Shown: positions 34,421 to 43,252 of the stretch, piece after piece
Numbering within the stretch: the first letter of the stretch is position 1
Layout of the letters: each line of letters opens with the position of its first letter
Source of the DNA: Clostridiaceae bacterium
GTDB lineage: Bacteria > Bacillota > Clostridia > Lachnospirales > Lachnospiraceae
Direction of reading: 5' to 3'
NCBI GenBank assembly: GCA_902363735.1
Contig: CABJBA010000013.1
Span: 39,912-103,911, forward strand
Length of the DNA stretch: 64,000 nucleotides
Position numbers and translations under genes: made by a program
Notes under the pieces: generated by a model
The model's database searches: none
Told to the model about the DNA's origin: nothing
Seen by the model: only the letters and a program-made list of their open reading frames with translations

Positions 34421-35259
34421 TGGAACGAGCAAAAAAGAAGCTGAAAGCAAGCGATATTCTGCTTTTTGCAGCAGCAGCAGTTCTGGCTTTCCTTTTTATC
34501 TACCCGGTTATATTTGCCCTGATGTCGGCGTTTAAAAGCAACGGAGATATACTGAAAAGTCCCATTTCTTTTCCAACATCACTTTATACACAAAATTTTA
34601 AGGACTTATTTTCCCAGTCTGATTTTACAACGGCCATTATCCATTCGGTGACTCTGACGGTTCTTTCCGAGGCTTTGATTGTCTGTATTGTTCCTATGGC
34701 TGCTTATGGAATTGAACGCAGGGGAAGTAAGATAACCTCATTTGTATACTCTTATTTTTTGGCTGGTTTAATGATTCCCTTCCATTTGTATATGTTCCCC
34801 TTGTTCAGACAGATGAAGATATTTGGTTTGTTTGGCAATATGGCAGGGCCGATTATTTGTTATATCTCTGGTTCCATTGCATTTGGTACGCTGCTTTATG
34901 GAAGCTTTTTAAAGGGTATTCCTCTGGAAATCGAAGAGGCAGCTCAGATTGATGGCTGCACCCCGTTTCAAACCTTTTGGAAGGTGACATTCCCGCTTCT
35001 GGGACCATGTACCGGATCTATGGTGATTCTTAATGGCTTGGGTATATGGAATGATTATCTGATGCCCTATCTGGTCCTGCCCAGCGGAAGAGCTAAAACC
35101 ATAACAGTAGAAATTGCAAGTTTTGTAGGACAGTTTACAGCCCGGTGGGATATTGTTTTTGCAGGAACAATCATTTCGATTGTACCGGCAGTGATTATTT
35201 TCTGTATGTTTCAGAAATATTTTGTAAAGGGTATCACAGCAGGGGCAGCAAAGGGATAA
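34420..35259 (+). CDS. Sugar ABC transporter permease (MalG/UgpE type)
   Basis: 279 residues with six membrane helices and the EAA loop LEIEEAAQIDGCTPFQTFWKVTFPLL near 169-190. The start overlaps the previous stop (TAATG). No ATPase gene lies in the locus; such importers usually share one MsmK/UgpC-type ATPase encoded elsewhere in the genome, so this gene set is not complete by itself. Confidence 0.93.
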   Translation: MERAKKKLKASDILLFAAAAVLAFLFIYPVIFALMSAFKSNGDILKSPISFPTSLYTQNFKDLFSQSDFTTAIIHSVTLTVLSEALIVCIVPMAAYGIERRGSKITSFVYSYFLAGLMIPFHLYMFPLFRQMKIFGLFGNMAGPIICYISGSIAFGTLLYGSFLKGIPLEIEEAAQIDGCTPFQTFWKVTFPLLGPCTGSMVILNGLGIWNDYLMPYLVLPSGRAKTITVEIASFVGQFTARWDIVFAGTIISIVPAVIIFCMFQKYFVKGITAGAAKG

Positions 35260-35264
35260 CACTA

Positions 35265-35297
35265 ACAGGTATTCTGAACAGCAGAATGCCTGTTTTT
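35265..35297 (+). terminator. Terminator after the sugar ABC operon
   Basis: ACAGGTATTCTG (about 35265-35276) pairs with CAGAATGCCTGT (35282-35293) with one G:U pair, followed by TTTTT. It separates the transporter from the two-component genes. Confidence 0.85.
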
Positions 35298-35299
35298 GC

Positions 35300-35328
35300 T
35301 TGTAAACATATGGTGGTTTTGTTAGAAT
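35300..35328 (+). promoter_or_regulatory. Candidate sigma-A promoter of the two-component operon
   Basis: TTGTAA (35300-35305), 17-base spacer, TAGAAT (35323-35328), 27 bases before the sensor kinase start. Confidence 0.6.
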
Positions 35329-35354
35329 GGAATAAAAGACGTTGGAGGAAGCAT

Positions 35355-37193
35355 ATGAAACGGTGGTTAAAAAAGCTAAACTTGTATCAGAAATTTACAA
35401 TTACCATCATTATCATTGGACTGTTTCCGATGACAATCTTGTCCACATTTATAGCGAACAAGATGATCAGGAACTACCGCAGCGCCCTCAGTTCTCAGTA
35501 TGAACAGGCTGCTTTGTATCTTTCCGGCAGTCTTGAAAATATGCTTGATACCTATAATACTATTTCTAAGATGCCTTATTACTACAGTAACTCCATTATT
35601 GGAAATGATGTTTATTCTTACATGTCTTTTGACAATTTCCGCCAGATTGTTTACGGCAGTAACTATCCGGAAGAAGTCATGGAGCAGGAGCGCAAACGGG
35701 ATATGGAAGAGTATCTCCGTTATATGAATAGCATGGATAACGGCATTGTCGGAGTTCATTTTTTGGGTGTTGATCAGAATGGTTTAGGAATTGATTTTCA
35801 TTCCAGTACAAGAAGTACTTATTTTAAAAACCCAGAACTCTTTGAACATATGGTGGGTTATGAAGGATTAGACCGTACAAACAATAAAATGATATTGATT
35901 CCTCCTCATGAAACCCAATATTTTAGCGGCATTGCGGAGCCCGTCTTCACCATTGCCAGGAACTATTTTGATTTAAGAGGCGTGATTGGAAATACACCCT
36001 ATGTAGGAACCCTCTATCTGGACATCAGTATCAATAAGGTTAACCAGCTTCTTGATTCAGTACGGCTGAGCGGTGATGAGGTTTTTTATATTATGAATGC
36101 TCAAGATGTATGTTTTTACAGCAGTCAGAAAGAGATGAATGGGAAAAAAATTCACTTTGACCGGAAAGAAACTGGAGAAGGGGAGAGAGAATTACTGATC
36201 AGAACCAAGCCTGATGAATATGGTTTGTCTTTGATTGTTTCTATTGATACCCACAGGGCTTTCCGTGATATACGTAATATGCAGACGATGATGTATTTTC
36301 TGCTAGGTACTTCATTTTTAGGGCTGCTGTTAAGCTCTCTGTTTTTTTCAAGACAATTGACAAAACCCATTCGCCAAATGATGAAGCAGATGGAACAAAT
36401 TGAACATGGAGAATTTGATATCAGCCTTACAGCAAACAGCGAAGATGAAATTGGGGTACTGTCCCAGCGGTTTAATCAAATGAGTCAGGAACTTAAAAAT
36501 TATATTAATCGATACTATGTGGTTCAGATCAAACAGAAAGAGGCTGAGCTCACAGCTCTGAAGTCACAGATTTATCCGCATTTTCTTTATAATACACTGG
36601 AAATCATCCGTATGACTGCTCTGGAGGAAGGGCACAAGGTGCCTGCAATGATTGAAGCGCTCTCAGAGCAGATCCGCTATTTAATCGGCCCCATGAAAGA
36701 TCTGGTTCCTTTGGAAAAAGAAGTGGAGATGGTTAAAAAATATGTGTATTTACTGAATTGCCGCATCAACGGAGAAATTCATTTGGATGCGGATATTTCA
36801 GGAACAGCGTCGGTTATGGTGCCTAAGCTGATTTTACAGCCAATTGTTGAAAATGCTTATGTTCATGGTATTAAACCTAAGGGGGGAAACGGAAGAATTT
36901 TAATTGAAGCAAAAATATCAGATGCAAACCAAACATGTGTTGAGATCATGATTATGGATAATGGATCAGGTATGAATGAAGAGACTCTTGAAGGTCTGAA
37001 TACGCTTCTGGCAGGAGATGATCCGGGAATCAAAAACGAATACCACTGGCAGAGCATTGGATTAAAAAATGTTCATGACCGAATCCGTTTTTTATATGGT
37101 GAGGAGTGTGGTATTCATGTGACCAGCACAGAAGGTATTGGAACAATGGTGATGATCCTGATGAAATCGGAGCAGGAGGGAGGGAAAACATGA
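35355..37193 (+). CDS. Sensor histidine kinase, YesM type
   Basis: 612 residues from ATG 35355, with GTTGGAGGAAG just upstream; the reading frame extends 70 codons further 5' without a ribosome site. Layout: membrane helix about 16-38, extracytoplasmic dCache-like sensor domain about 40-310, second helix about 315-337, HAMP linker about 340-390, His_kinase domain with LKSQIYPHFLYNTLEIIRM (phospho-His near 410), and the HATPase domain with PIVENAYVHGI (N box) and IMDNGSGM (G1 box) near 500-540. This class pairs with AraC-type response regulators that control sugar uptake. It is coupled to the regulator gene by an ATGA overlap. Confidence 0.93.
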   Translation: MKRWLKKLNLYQKFTITIIIIGLFPMTILSTFIANKMIRNYRSALSSQYEQAALYLSGSLENMLDTYNTISKMPYYYSNSIIGNDVYSYMSFDNFRQIVYGSNYPEEVMEQERKRDMEEYLRYMNSMDNGIVGVHFLGVDQNGLGIDFHSSTRSTYFKNPELFEHMVGYEGLDRTNNKMILIPPHETQYFSGIAEPVFTIARNYFDLRGVIGNTPYVGTLYLDISINKVNQLLDSVRLSGDEVFYIMNAQDVCFYSSQKEMNGKKIHFDRKETGEGERELLIRTKPDEYGLSLIVSIDTHRAFRDIRNMQTMMYFLLGTSFLGLLLSSLFFSRQLTKPIRQMMKQMEQIEHGEFDISLTANSEDEIGVLSQRFNQMSQELKNYINRYYVVQIKQKEAELTALKSQIYPHFLYNTLEIIRMTALEEGHKVPAMIEALSEQIRYLIGPMKDLVPLEKEVEMVKKYVYLLNCRINGEIHLDADISGTASVMVPKLILQPIVENAYVHGIKPKGGNGRILIEAKISDANQTCVEIMIMDNGSGMNEETLEGLNTLLAGDDPGIKNEYHWQSIGLKNVHDRIRFLYGEECGIHVTSTEGIGTMVMILMKSEQEGGKT

Positions 37194-38710
37194 GAATGGT
37201 ATTGGCTGATGATGAACCGATTATTACCCGGGGAATCAGGAAACTTGTGGATTGGGAAGGAATGGGAATTGAGGTAGCTGGGTGTTATGAGACAGGGAAA
37301 AGTGCATTGGAAGGAATCCTTCGTTTGAATCCTGATTTGGCGTTACTTGATATTTCTATGCCTGATATGACTGGAATTGATATACTTAAAGAATGCAGAT
37401 CATTAAATATGGATACCAGTATTATTTTTATCAGTGGTTTTCAGGATTTTGAATTTGCAAAAGCAGCTCTGCATTACGGTGCTGTGGATTATCTTTTAAA
37501 ACCGGTCTTAAAAGAAGAACTGTTAAATGCGATTACGAAATGTATGAATAAAAAGAGAGAAAAAGTTTTTATAGAAACTAATGAACTGGCGGTTCAACCG
37601 GATCATATTGATTTTGGAAAGATTATTGAGTTAGAGACAACGCATTACCGCCCGGTACTTGTGGAAATTTTATTCGGTGAAAAGGAAGATAATCAGATGA
37701 AACGGTTGACTCAATTTTCGCTGATTAGCTTTTTAGAAGATTATCTGAATAACCATAAAACCGGTATTTGTTTTATCAGAAGAGGAAAGATTGTAATAAT
37801 CTTAAAAGGTATTTCTGCCCATGAAGCAAAGGGACAATTGGCAGAAATCAGAGATGCTGCAAAGGAGGCAGTCCGGCACGAAATTGTGCTGATTATGGGA
37901 CACCAGGTTAATGAGGTGAAGCAAATACCTGCAGCATATGAACGTTGCCTTGAAATGGAAGAATACCTCTTTTTCCATGAATTTTTAAGAACCAAGATAT
38001 TAAAGGTTGGAGAATCTGTTTTTTCGTATCCAATGGATGAGAGTAAATTGCATGATGCAAGAGAAAAGCTGATTCATTGTATTGTTGCCCAGGAGACGGA
38101 AGGGTTTGAACAGACCTATCACTGGTTTGCTCAAATGGTTTGCTATATGGCTGAAGGAAAAAAAGAGGATGCCTGCTTTTATTTTTGTACCACAGTACGA
38201 ATGTTGGAAGACCGTTTTTTCGAATTAAACCTGGAAGGCTGTAAACCAGATATGAAAGAAATGCTGGAAGAAAGCCGGAAATGTCAAAGCTTTAATCAGT
38301 TGAGTGCATATTTTAAAAATGTTTTTGCCGGATATCTGTATAAAATACAGGAGACTATGTCAAATCAGGAAAAGAAAGCAATTATTCATGTGAAAGAGTA
38401 TATTGAAAGGTATTATAAAGAAGATTTGACTTTGCAGATTTTAGCTGAAGAAATACATATGAATTCCTATTATTTCAGTACCTTTTTTAAAAAGCATACA
38501 GGGGAAAACTTTAAGGCATATGTCAATAAGGTGCGGATGCAGCATGCCATTGCCCTGCTGCTGGGAACTAATATGAAAACCTATGAGATCGCTGAAGCTA
38601 CAGGGTATAAGGATCCTCGGACATTTACAGATGTTTTTTGTAAAATATACCATGATACTCCAAACTCTTATCGTAAGAGAGTCACTGCTGAGGTTAGAAA
38701 ACAAGAATAG
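37190..38710 (+). CDS. AraC-type response regulator, YesN type
   Basis: 506 residues from ATG 37190, which overlaps the kinase stop and follows GGAGGGAGGG; the longer frame from 37106 lies inside the kinase gene. The receiver domain (about 1-120) has the acidic pair in VLADDEPII, phospho-acceptor Asp54 in LLDISMPDMTG and the conserved Lys in YLLKPV near 103. A long middle region is typical of YesN proteins. The C-terminal AraC domain (about 400-500) has LQILAEEIHMNSYYFSTFFKKHTGENF and YEIAEATGYKDPRTFTDVFCK. It probably controls the ABC operon and the glycosidase operon that flank it. Confidence 0.93.
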   Translation: MRMVLADDEPIITRGIRKLVDWEGMGIEVAGCYETGKSALEGILRLNPDLALLDISMPDMTGIDILKECRSLNMDTSIIFISGFQDFEFAKAALHYGAVDYLLKPVLKEELLNAITKCMNKKREKVFIETNELAVQPDHIDFGKIIELETTHYRPVLVEILFGEKEDNQMKRLTQFSLISFLEDYLNNHKTGICFIRRGKIVIILKGISAHEAKGQLAEIRDAAKEAVRHEIVLIMGHQVNEVKQIPAAYERCLEMEEYLFFHEFLRTKILKVGESVFSYPMDESKLHDAREKLIHCIVAQETEGFEQTYHWFAQMVCYMAEGKKEDACFYFCTTVRMLEDRFFELNLEGCKPDMKEMLEESRKCQSFNQLSAYFKNVFAGYLYKIQETMSNQEKKAIIHVKEYIERYYKEDLTLQILAEEIHMNSYYFSTFFKKHTGENFKAYVNKVRMQHAIALLLGTNMKTYEIAEATGYKDPRTFTDVFCKIYHDTPNSYRKRVTAEVRKQE

Positions 38711-38726
38711 CACTTTGATATGATTT

Positions 38727-38769
38727 AAAAACAACGGTGGATGGAACGGACGATCAACCGTTGTTTTAA
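38727..38769 (+). terminator. Terminator after the two-component operon
   Basis: AAAACAACGGT (38728-38738) and ACCGTTGTTTT (38757-38767) form an 11-bp stem followed by a short T-rich stretch. Confidence 0.8.
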
Positions 38770-38828
38770 TTTGGGACAAGTAATTCTAATGAAAAGCAGA
38801 ATAAGTAAGCTGAAAGCAGCATCTTTTA

Positions 38829-38857
38829 TTGTTTAGCAGATTGTCATCCAGTATGAT
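38829..38857 (+). promoter_or_regulatory. Candidate sigma-A promoter of the glycosidase operon
   Basis: TTGTTT (38829-38834), 17-base spacer, TATGAT (38852-38857), 44 bases before the GH88 start. The gap between promoter and terminator could hold the YesN-type regulator site, but I see no clear repeat. Confidence 0.55.
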
Positions 38858-38901
38858 AAAAGACATAGAAATTTTAATAAAGAAAAGGAGTTAAAGCGAT
38901 T

Positions 38902-40068
38902 ATGTCAGTAAATGAAAGAAATGTTAAATGGATAAAGGAAGCTGATAGAAAAATTGTGGAAAAAATGGAGTGGCTTAGTGAAAAGTCGAAGAATAAAATT
39001 CCCTATACTGCCATTGATGGAGTTCATGATGACAAAAGCAGTAATATACAGCAGTTCCAACTGGATGATGGAATTAACTGGTGGACAAATGGTTTTTGGG
39101 GAGGAATGCTGTGGCAGATGTACTATAAAACCAGAAATGAGAAGTATGCGGATATTGCACAGATCAGTGAAGAGAAACTGAAACAATGCTTTACCGATTT
39201 TTATGGGCTTCATCATGATGTTGGTTTTATGTTTTTGTTAACTTATGTGGCTGATTATAAGCTTACAGGGAGTGATGAGGGAAGGCGTTTCGGACTACAT
39301 GCTGCAAATCTTCTGGCCGGCCGTTTTAATCCCGCCGGCAAATTTATCAGGGCCTGGAATGGAGAATTAAAGGAGGGAGAGGATGATAATCGTGGTTGGG
39401 CCATCATTGATTCCATGCTGAACATTCCATTATTATATTGGGCCAGTGAAGAAACAAAGGATCCACGATTTAAACACATTGCAATGATGCATGCAGATAC
39501 TTTAATGGAGAACTTTGTGCGCAAAGACGGTTCGGTTCGCCATATTGTTCAGTTTAATCCCGACACAGGTGAGATGGAACGGGATTATGGCGGCCAGGGA
39601 TATGCCCAGGGCTCATCCTGGACCAGAGGACAGGCTTGGGGACTTTATGGTTTCATGATGAGCTATATTCATACTGGAGAAGAACGGTATCTGGCTACAG
39701 CTAAGCGGATTGCCCATTATTTTATATCCAACATCCCGGAAGACGGACTGATACCGGTCGATTTCCGGCAGCCAGCAGAGCCCTTTTGGTATGATGATAC
39801 TGCAGCTGCCATTGCTGCCTGCGGTCTGTTGGCTGTAGCGGAAGCGGTAGGAGAATTGGAGCAGAATATTTATCATCGGCCAGCTGTTAAGATGATGAAA
39901 GCACTTTATGAGGAGCACTGTGATTGTTCCAAGAACAGCGATTGCTTTCTGCAAAAGTGCACAGCCGCTTACCACGATAAGAAACATGAGTTTCCAATTA
40001 TTTATGGAGATTATTATTTTATAGAAGCAATTTTCCGGTTGAGTGAAACCAGTGTCTATTTGTGGTAA
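38902..40068 (+). CDS. GH88 family unsaturated glucuronyl hydrolase
   Basis: 388 residues forming an (alpha/alpha)6 barrel. The family signature is visible in order: INWWTNGFWGGMLWQMY near 58, HHDVGFMFLL with the first catalytic Asp near 107, RGWAIIDSMLNIPLLYWA with the second catalytic Asp near 171, GYAQGSSWTRGQAWGLYGFM near 232 and DDTAAAIAACGLL near 297. The enzyme removes 4-deoxy-4,5-unsaturated glucuronic acid from the non-reducing end of oligosaccharides produced by a polysaccharide lyase. No signal peptide is seen, so it acts in the cytosol on imported fragments. It is the first gene of the glycosidase operon. Confidence 0.88.
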   Translation: MSVNERNVKWIKEADRKIVEKMEWLSEKSKNKIPYTAIDGVHDDKSSNIQQFQLDDGINWWTNGFWGGMLWQMYYKTRNEKYADIAQISEEKLKQCFTDFYGLHHDVGFMFLLTYVADYKLTGSDEGRRFGLHAANLLAGRFNPAGKFIRAWNGELKEGEDDNRGWAIIDSMLNIPLLYWASEETKDPRFKHIAMMHADTLMENFVRKDGSVRHIVQFNPDTGEMERDYGGQGYAQGSSWTRGQAWGLYGFMMSYIHTGEERYLATAKRIAHYFISNIPEDGLIPVDFRQPAEPFWYDDTAAAIAACGLLAVAEAVGELEQNIYHRPAVKMMKALYEEHCDCSKNSDCFLQKCTAAYHDKKHEFPIIYGDYYFIEAIFRLSETSVYLW

Positions 40069-40093
40069 ATGAATAAACAGGAGGAAGATATCC

Positions 40094-40189
40094 GTGATAC
40101 AAAGAGATGAAAGACCTGCTTATCTGTTGGAACGGTGTGAAATCCGAAAGCAGGAAATCTATATTCAGATGAAGAAGGTAGGAAATTAA
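40094..40189 (+). CDS. 31-codon ORF with a strong ribosome site, possible gene remnant or small peptide
   Basis: GTG 40094 follows AGGAGG (40080-40085) by eight bases and opens 31 codons (starting VIQRDERPAYLLERCE) up to TAA 40187, one base before the GH31 start codon. The peptide is highly charged and has no membrane segment. It may be the 5' remnant of a gene lost by deletion, or a leader whose translation couples to GH31. No family recognised. Confidence 0.4.
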   Translation: MIQRDERPAYLLERCEIRKQEIYIQMKKVGN

Positions 40190-40190
40190 T

Positions 40191-42248
40191 ATGCTGGAGA
40201 AAATTGCCAATGGCGTGTGGAAACTGGTTTTGGGAGAGCCGGAGGAACAGACGCCTGTAAAATATCAGAAGTTTCAGATTAACAGAGCAGGGCTTGAATC
40301 TCTGCCAATACGGGATGAACTCCCGGAAGTATTTCAAGCATTAAAATGGGAAAAAACAAAAAGAGGAATTATGGTCACTTTGCCAATGGAAACAACGGAG
40401 GATATTTATGGTTTTGGACTACAGCTAAAAAGCCTGAATATGGCTGGAAGGAAACGAAGGATCAGAGTGAATTCTGATCCGCCAGCTGATACTGGGGAGA
40501 GTCATGCTCCGGCTCCTTTTTATATATCTTCTGCAGGTTATGGCTTATTTGCAGACACGTTCCGCTATGCTGATTTCTTTATGGGTACCAATGCGGAAAA
40601 AGGACAATCGGCGGGAAAAACAGAAGTGAATCAGGTTCACAAGGAGTTTTCGGAATCAGCTCTTTACGCATTGAAACGGGCAGGTGAAAAAAGGACAATT
40701 ATTATTGATATACCAGGTGTAAACGGAATCACTCTTTATATTTTTTCTGGTATCTTAAAAGAAGCGGTGCAGCGGTATAATCTTTTTTCTGGTGGAGGTG
40801 CCCTTGTGCCCATGTGGGGATTAGGTGTGTGGTACCGGACTTATGGGGGAAGTGATCAGGATAATGTGCTTTGGATGGCTGAAGCATTTAGAAATGAACA
40901 TATTCCGGCAGATGTGTTTGGTCTGGAGCCAGGATGGCATTCCCACAGTTACTCCTGCACTTATGAATGGTCTTATTTATTTCCTGAACCTGAGAAAATG
41001 ATTAAGGCATTAAATGCCCTGAATTATAAGATCAATTTATGGGAACATGCCTTTGTTTATCCGGCAGCTCCGATTTATGAGGAATTGCTTCCTTACAGTG
41101 GTGATTATGAAGTATGGAACGGAGTGGTGCCTGATTTTGCCCATGAAAAGGCAGTGGAAATATTCAGTAATTATCATGAAAAGATGCTTGTGGATAAGGG
41201 GATTATGGGATTTAAGCTGGATGAATGTGATAATTCGGATTATAATCCTTCCAACTGGTCCTTTCCGGAAATCAGTTCATTTCCATCCGGCATGGATGGT
41301 GAGCAGATGCATAATGGAATTGGACTGCTGTACCAAAACTTATTGAATAATATCTACCGGAAAAAAAACATAAGAACATTATCTCAGGTGCGTGCTTCCG
41401 GTGCGTTGGCAGCTCCGCTTCCGTTTGTTCTTTATTCTGATTTATACAATCACCGGGACTTCATCAGAGGAATTGCCACTTCGGGATTTTCCGGAATGCT
41501 TTGGTCCCCGGAAGTAAGAAGCAGTGAAAATGGATGGGACTTTCTTCGCCGGGTCCAGACCGTGGTTTTTTCGGTACAGGCATTGCTGAATTGCTGGCGG
41601 ATTCCTAATCCGCCTTGGAAGCAGGTAAATGTGGAAAAAAATTTAAGAAATGAGTATATGGAAGAGGAACCATATTATACACAGGAGATCAGAAAGCTGT
41701 TACAGCTTAGAATGAGCCTGCTTCCTTATCTTTACAGTGCTTTCATGGAATATCACTTATACGGCGCACCTCCTGTCCGGGCAGTGGTGCTTGATTATCC
41801 GGAGGATTCGAGGGCGGCAGTTATAGATGACCAATATTTATTTGGAGAGAGTATGATGGTCTGCCCGCTGACTCTTGAAGATGGGACCAGCCGTATAGTA
41901 TGGCTGCCGGAGGGAACATGGTATAACTTCTTTTCCGGAGAAAGTTTTGTGGGAGGAAAGGAGTATCAGATCAGTGCAAAGCTGGAGGAAATTCCGGTGT
42001 TTGTAAAGGAGGGGGCATTGGTTCCTTTTGCTGAACCGGTGGAATATGTCAGCCCGGAAACAATATTCCGGATTACGGTAAAGTCTTTTGGAAAAGGCAG
42101 GCAATGTTTTACATTATATGAAGATGACTTTGAGTCTTTGAATGCGGAGAAAGGAGAATATAATCGGGTTTTGATTTCAAGGAACGAAGATGGACAAATT
42201 TCCTGGGAACGCCGGGGAACGTGTCCGATTAAATATGAATTAGAATGA
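40191..42248 (+). CDS. GH31 family glycosidase (alpha-xylosidase/alpha-glucosidase-like)
   Basis: 685 residues. The N-terminal beta domain (about 1-200) includes EDIYGFGLQLKSLNMAGRKR. The TIM barrel (about 205-520) starts with VPMWGLGVWYRTYGGSDQDNV. The catalytic nucleophile is Asp344 in GIMGFKLDECDNSDYN; the downstream RASGALAAPLPFVLYSD stretch (about 402-418) holds the region where the acid/base Asp is expected. The C-terminal beta domains include QYLFGESMMVCPL. The acid/base region YSDLYN differs from the common WxGD, so substrate specificity is uncertain. It has no signal peptide. AAGGTAGGA precedes the ATG. Confidence 0.85.
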   Translation: MLEKIANGVWKLVLGEPEEQTPVKYQKFQINRAGLESLPIRDELPEVFQALKWEKTKRGIMVTLPMETTEDIYGFGLQLKSLNMAGRKRRIRVNSDPPADTGESHAPAPFYISSAGYGLFADTFRYADFFMGTNAEKGQSAGKTEVNQVHKEFSESALYALKRAGEKRTIIIDIPGVNGITLYIFSGILKEAVQRYNLFSGGGALVPMWGLGVWYRTYGGSDQDNVLWMAEAFRNEHIPADVFGLEPGWHSHSYSCTYEWSYLFPEPEKMIKALNALNYKINLWEHAFVYPAAPIYEELLPYSGDYEVWNGVVPDFAHEKAVEIFSNYHEKMLVDKGIMGFKLDECDNSDYNPSNWSFPEISSFPSGMDGEQMHNGIGLLYQNLLNNIYRKKNIRTLSQVRASGALAAPLPFVLYSDLYNHRDFIRGIATSGFSGMLWSPEVRSSENGWDFLRRVQTVVFSVQALLNCWRIPNPPWKQVNVEKNLRNEYMEEEPYYTQEIRKLLQLRMSLLPYLYSAFMEYHLYGAPPVRAVVLDYPEDSRAAVIDDQYLFGESMMVCPLTLEDGTSRIVWLPEGTWYNFFSGESFVGGKEYQISAKLEEIPVFVKEGALVPFAEPVEYVSPETIFRITVKSFGKGRQCFTLYEDDFESLNAEKGEYNRVLISRNEDGQISWERRGTCPIKYELE

Positions 42249-42275
42249 TAATGACATGGGAAGGAAGAAACAGAA

Positions 42276-43217
42276 ATGAAAAGCAGCGTATTTTTGCCAT
42301 TTGATGACCAAGGAAATGTTTTACATGCTCATGGAGGGCATATGGTAGAGCAGGGAGACTGGTATTACTGGATTGGAGAAAACCGAACCGAAAATCATAA
42401 GGTATCATGCTATAAGTCCATGGATTTAGTGAATTGGAGTTTTTGTAATCATTTACTTACCACAAAAAGCCATGCAGAAAAGCATTATGTGGTAACAGAT
42501 CTTACATTAGAGATAGAAGGGCGGCAGGCGGATATTGGGACAGGATGTAATATTGAGAGGCCCAAAGTGATCTATAACCCCAATACCGGCAAATATGTGA
42601 TGTGGATGCACTGGGAATTACCGGATAATTATCATGAGGCGCGATGTGCAGTTGCCGTTTGCGATACTATTGACGGTGATTATACATATCTTGGAAGTTT
42701 TCGTCCAATGGGTCATATGTCAAGGGATTGTAATGTTTTCCAGGATGAGGATGGAAGTGCTTATTTTATTTCTGCTGCCAGAGATAATCTGGATCTGCAC
42801 ATCTATAAGCTGACAGAAGATTATCTGGCTATAGAACGGTTGGTTACTATTCTCTGGCCGGGACAAGAACGCGAAGCGCCGGTATTGTTTAAGGGTAAAG
42901 GTTATTATTATATGTTGACATCAGGCTGCAGCGGCTGGTCTCCCAATCAATCTGCTTATGCTTATGCAAGGGCGATCGAAGGGCCGTGGTCAGAATTGCA
43001 GGTTCTGGGAGATGAGACGACCTATGGTTCACAGCCCACATCGGTTTATTGTTTGAAGAATTCCCAAACAGGGGGAAATAAGTATTGGTATCTTGGGGAC
43101 CGGTGGAAGGGGAGCGGAGATAAATATTATCAGTCTGAGTATGTAATATTACCATTGCATATTAAATCCCATACAGAGTTATGTTTGGAGTGGAGAGAGA
43201 ATTTGGATTTAAAATGA
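42276..43217 (+). CDS. GH43-like glycosidase, subfamily 24 type (exo-beta-1,3-galactanase-like)
   Basis: 313 residues, a single five-bladed beta-propeller without accessory domain. The stretches VLHAHGGHMVEQGDWYYWIGEN (about 14-35), NIERPKVIYNPNTGKYVMWMHWE (about 97-120), SRDCNVFQDEDGSAYFIS (about 155-172) and EREAPVLFKGKGYYYMLTSGCSGW (about 205-228) match the pattern of GH43_24 exo-beta-1,3-galactanases; Glu residues in IERP and REAP are likely catalytic. It would release galactose or side-chain-bearing galactose units from beta-1,3-galactan. No signal peptide. The subfamily call is from motif memory, not from a search. Confidence 0.7.
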   Translation: MKSSVFLPFDDQGNVLHAHGGHMVEQGDWYYWIGENRTENHKVSCYKSMDLVNWSFCNHLLTTKSHAEKHYVVTDLTLEIEGRQADIGTGCNIERPKVIYNPNTGKYVMWMHWELPDNYHEARCAVAVCDTIDGDYTYLGSFRPMGHMSRDCNVFQDEDGSAYFISAARDNLDLHIYKLTEDYLAIERLVTILWPGQEREAPVLFKGKGYYYMLTSGCSGWSPNQSAYAYARAIEGPWSELQVLGDETTYGSQPTSVYCLKNSQTGGNKYWYLGDRWKGSGDKYYQSEYVILPLHIKSHTELCLEWRENLDLK

Positions 43218-43252
43218 TATGTAATTATTACAATTAAAAGGAGATAAAGTAA

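Noticed and set aside
35145..35354. 70-residue N-terminal extension of the sensor kinase
   Set aside because: It runs over the ABC permease end, the terminator and the promoter, and lacks a ribosome site. ATG 35355 follows GGAGGAA.
38811..38895. Catabolite (cre) sites before the GH88 gene (TGAAAGCAGCATCT and TTAAAGCGATTATG)
   Set aside because: Each misses key positions of the cre consensus, including the central CG or the outer bases, so neither can be claimed.
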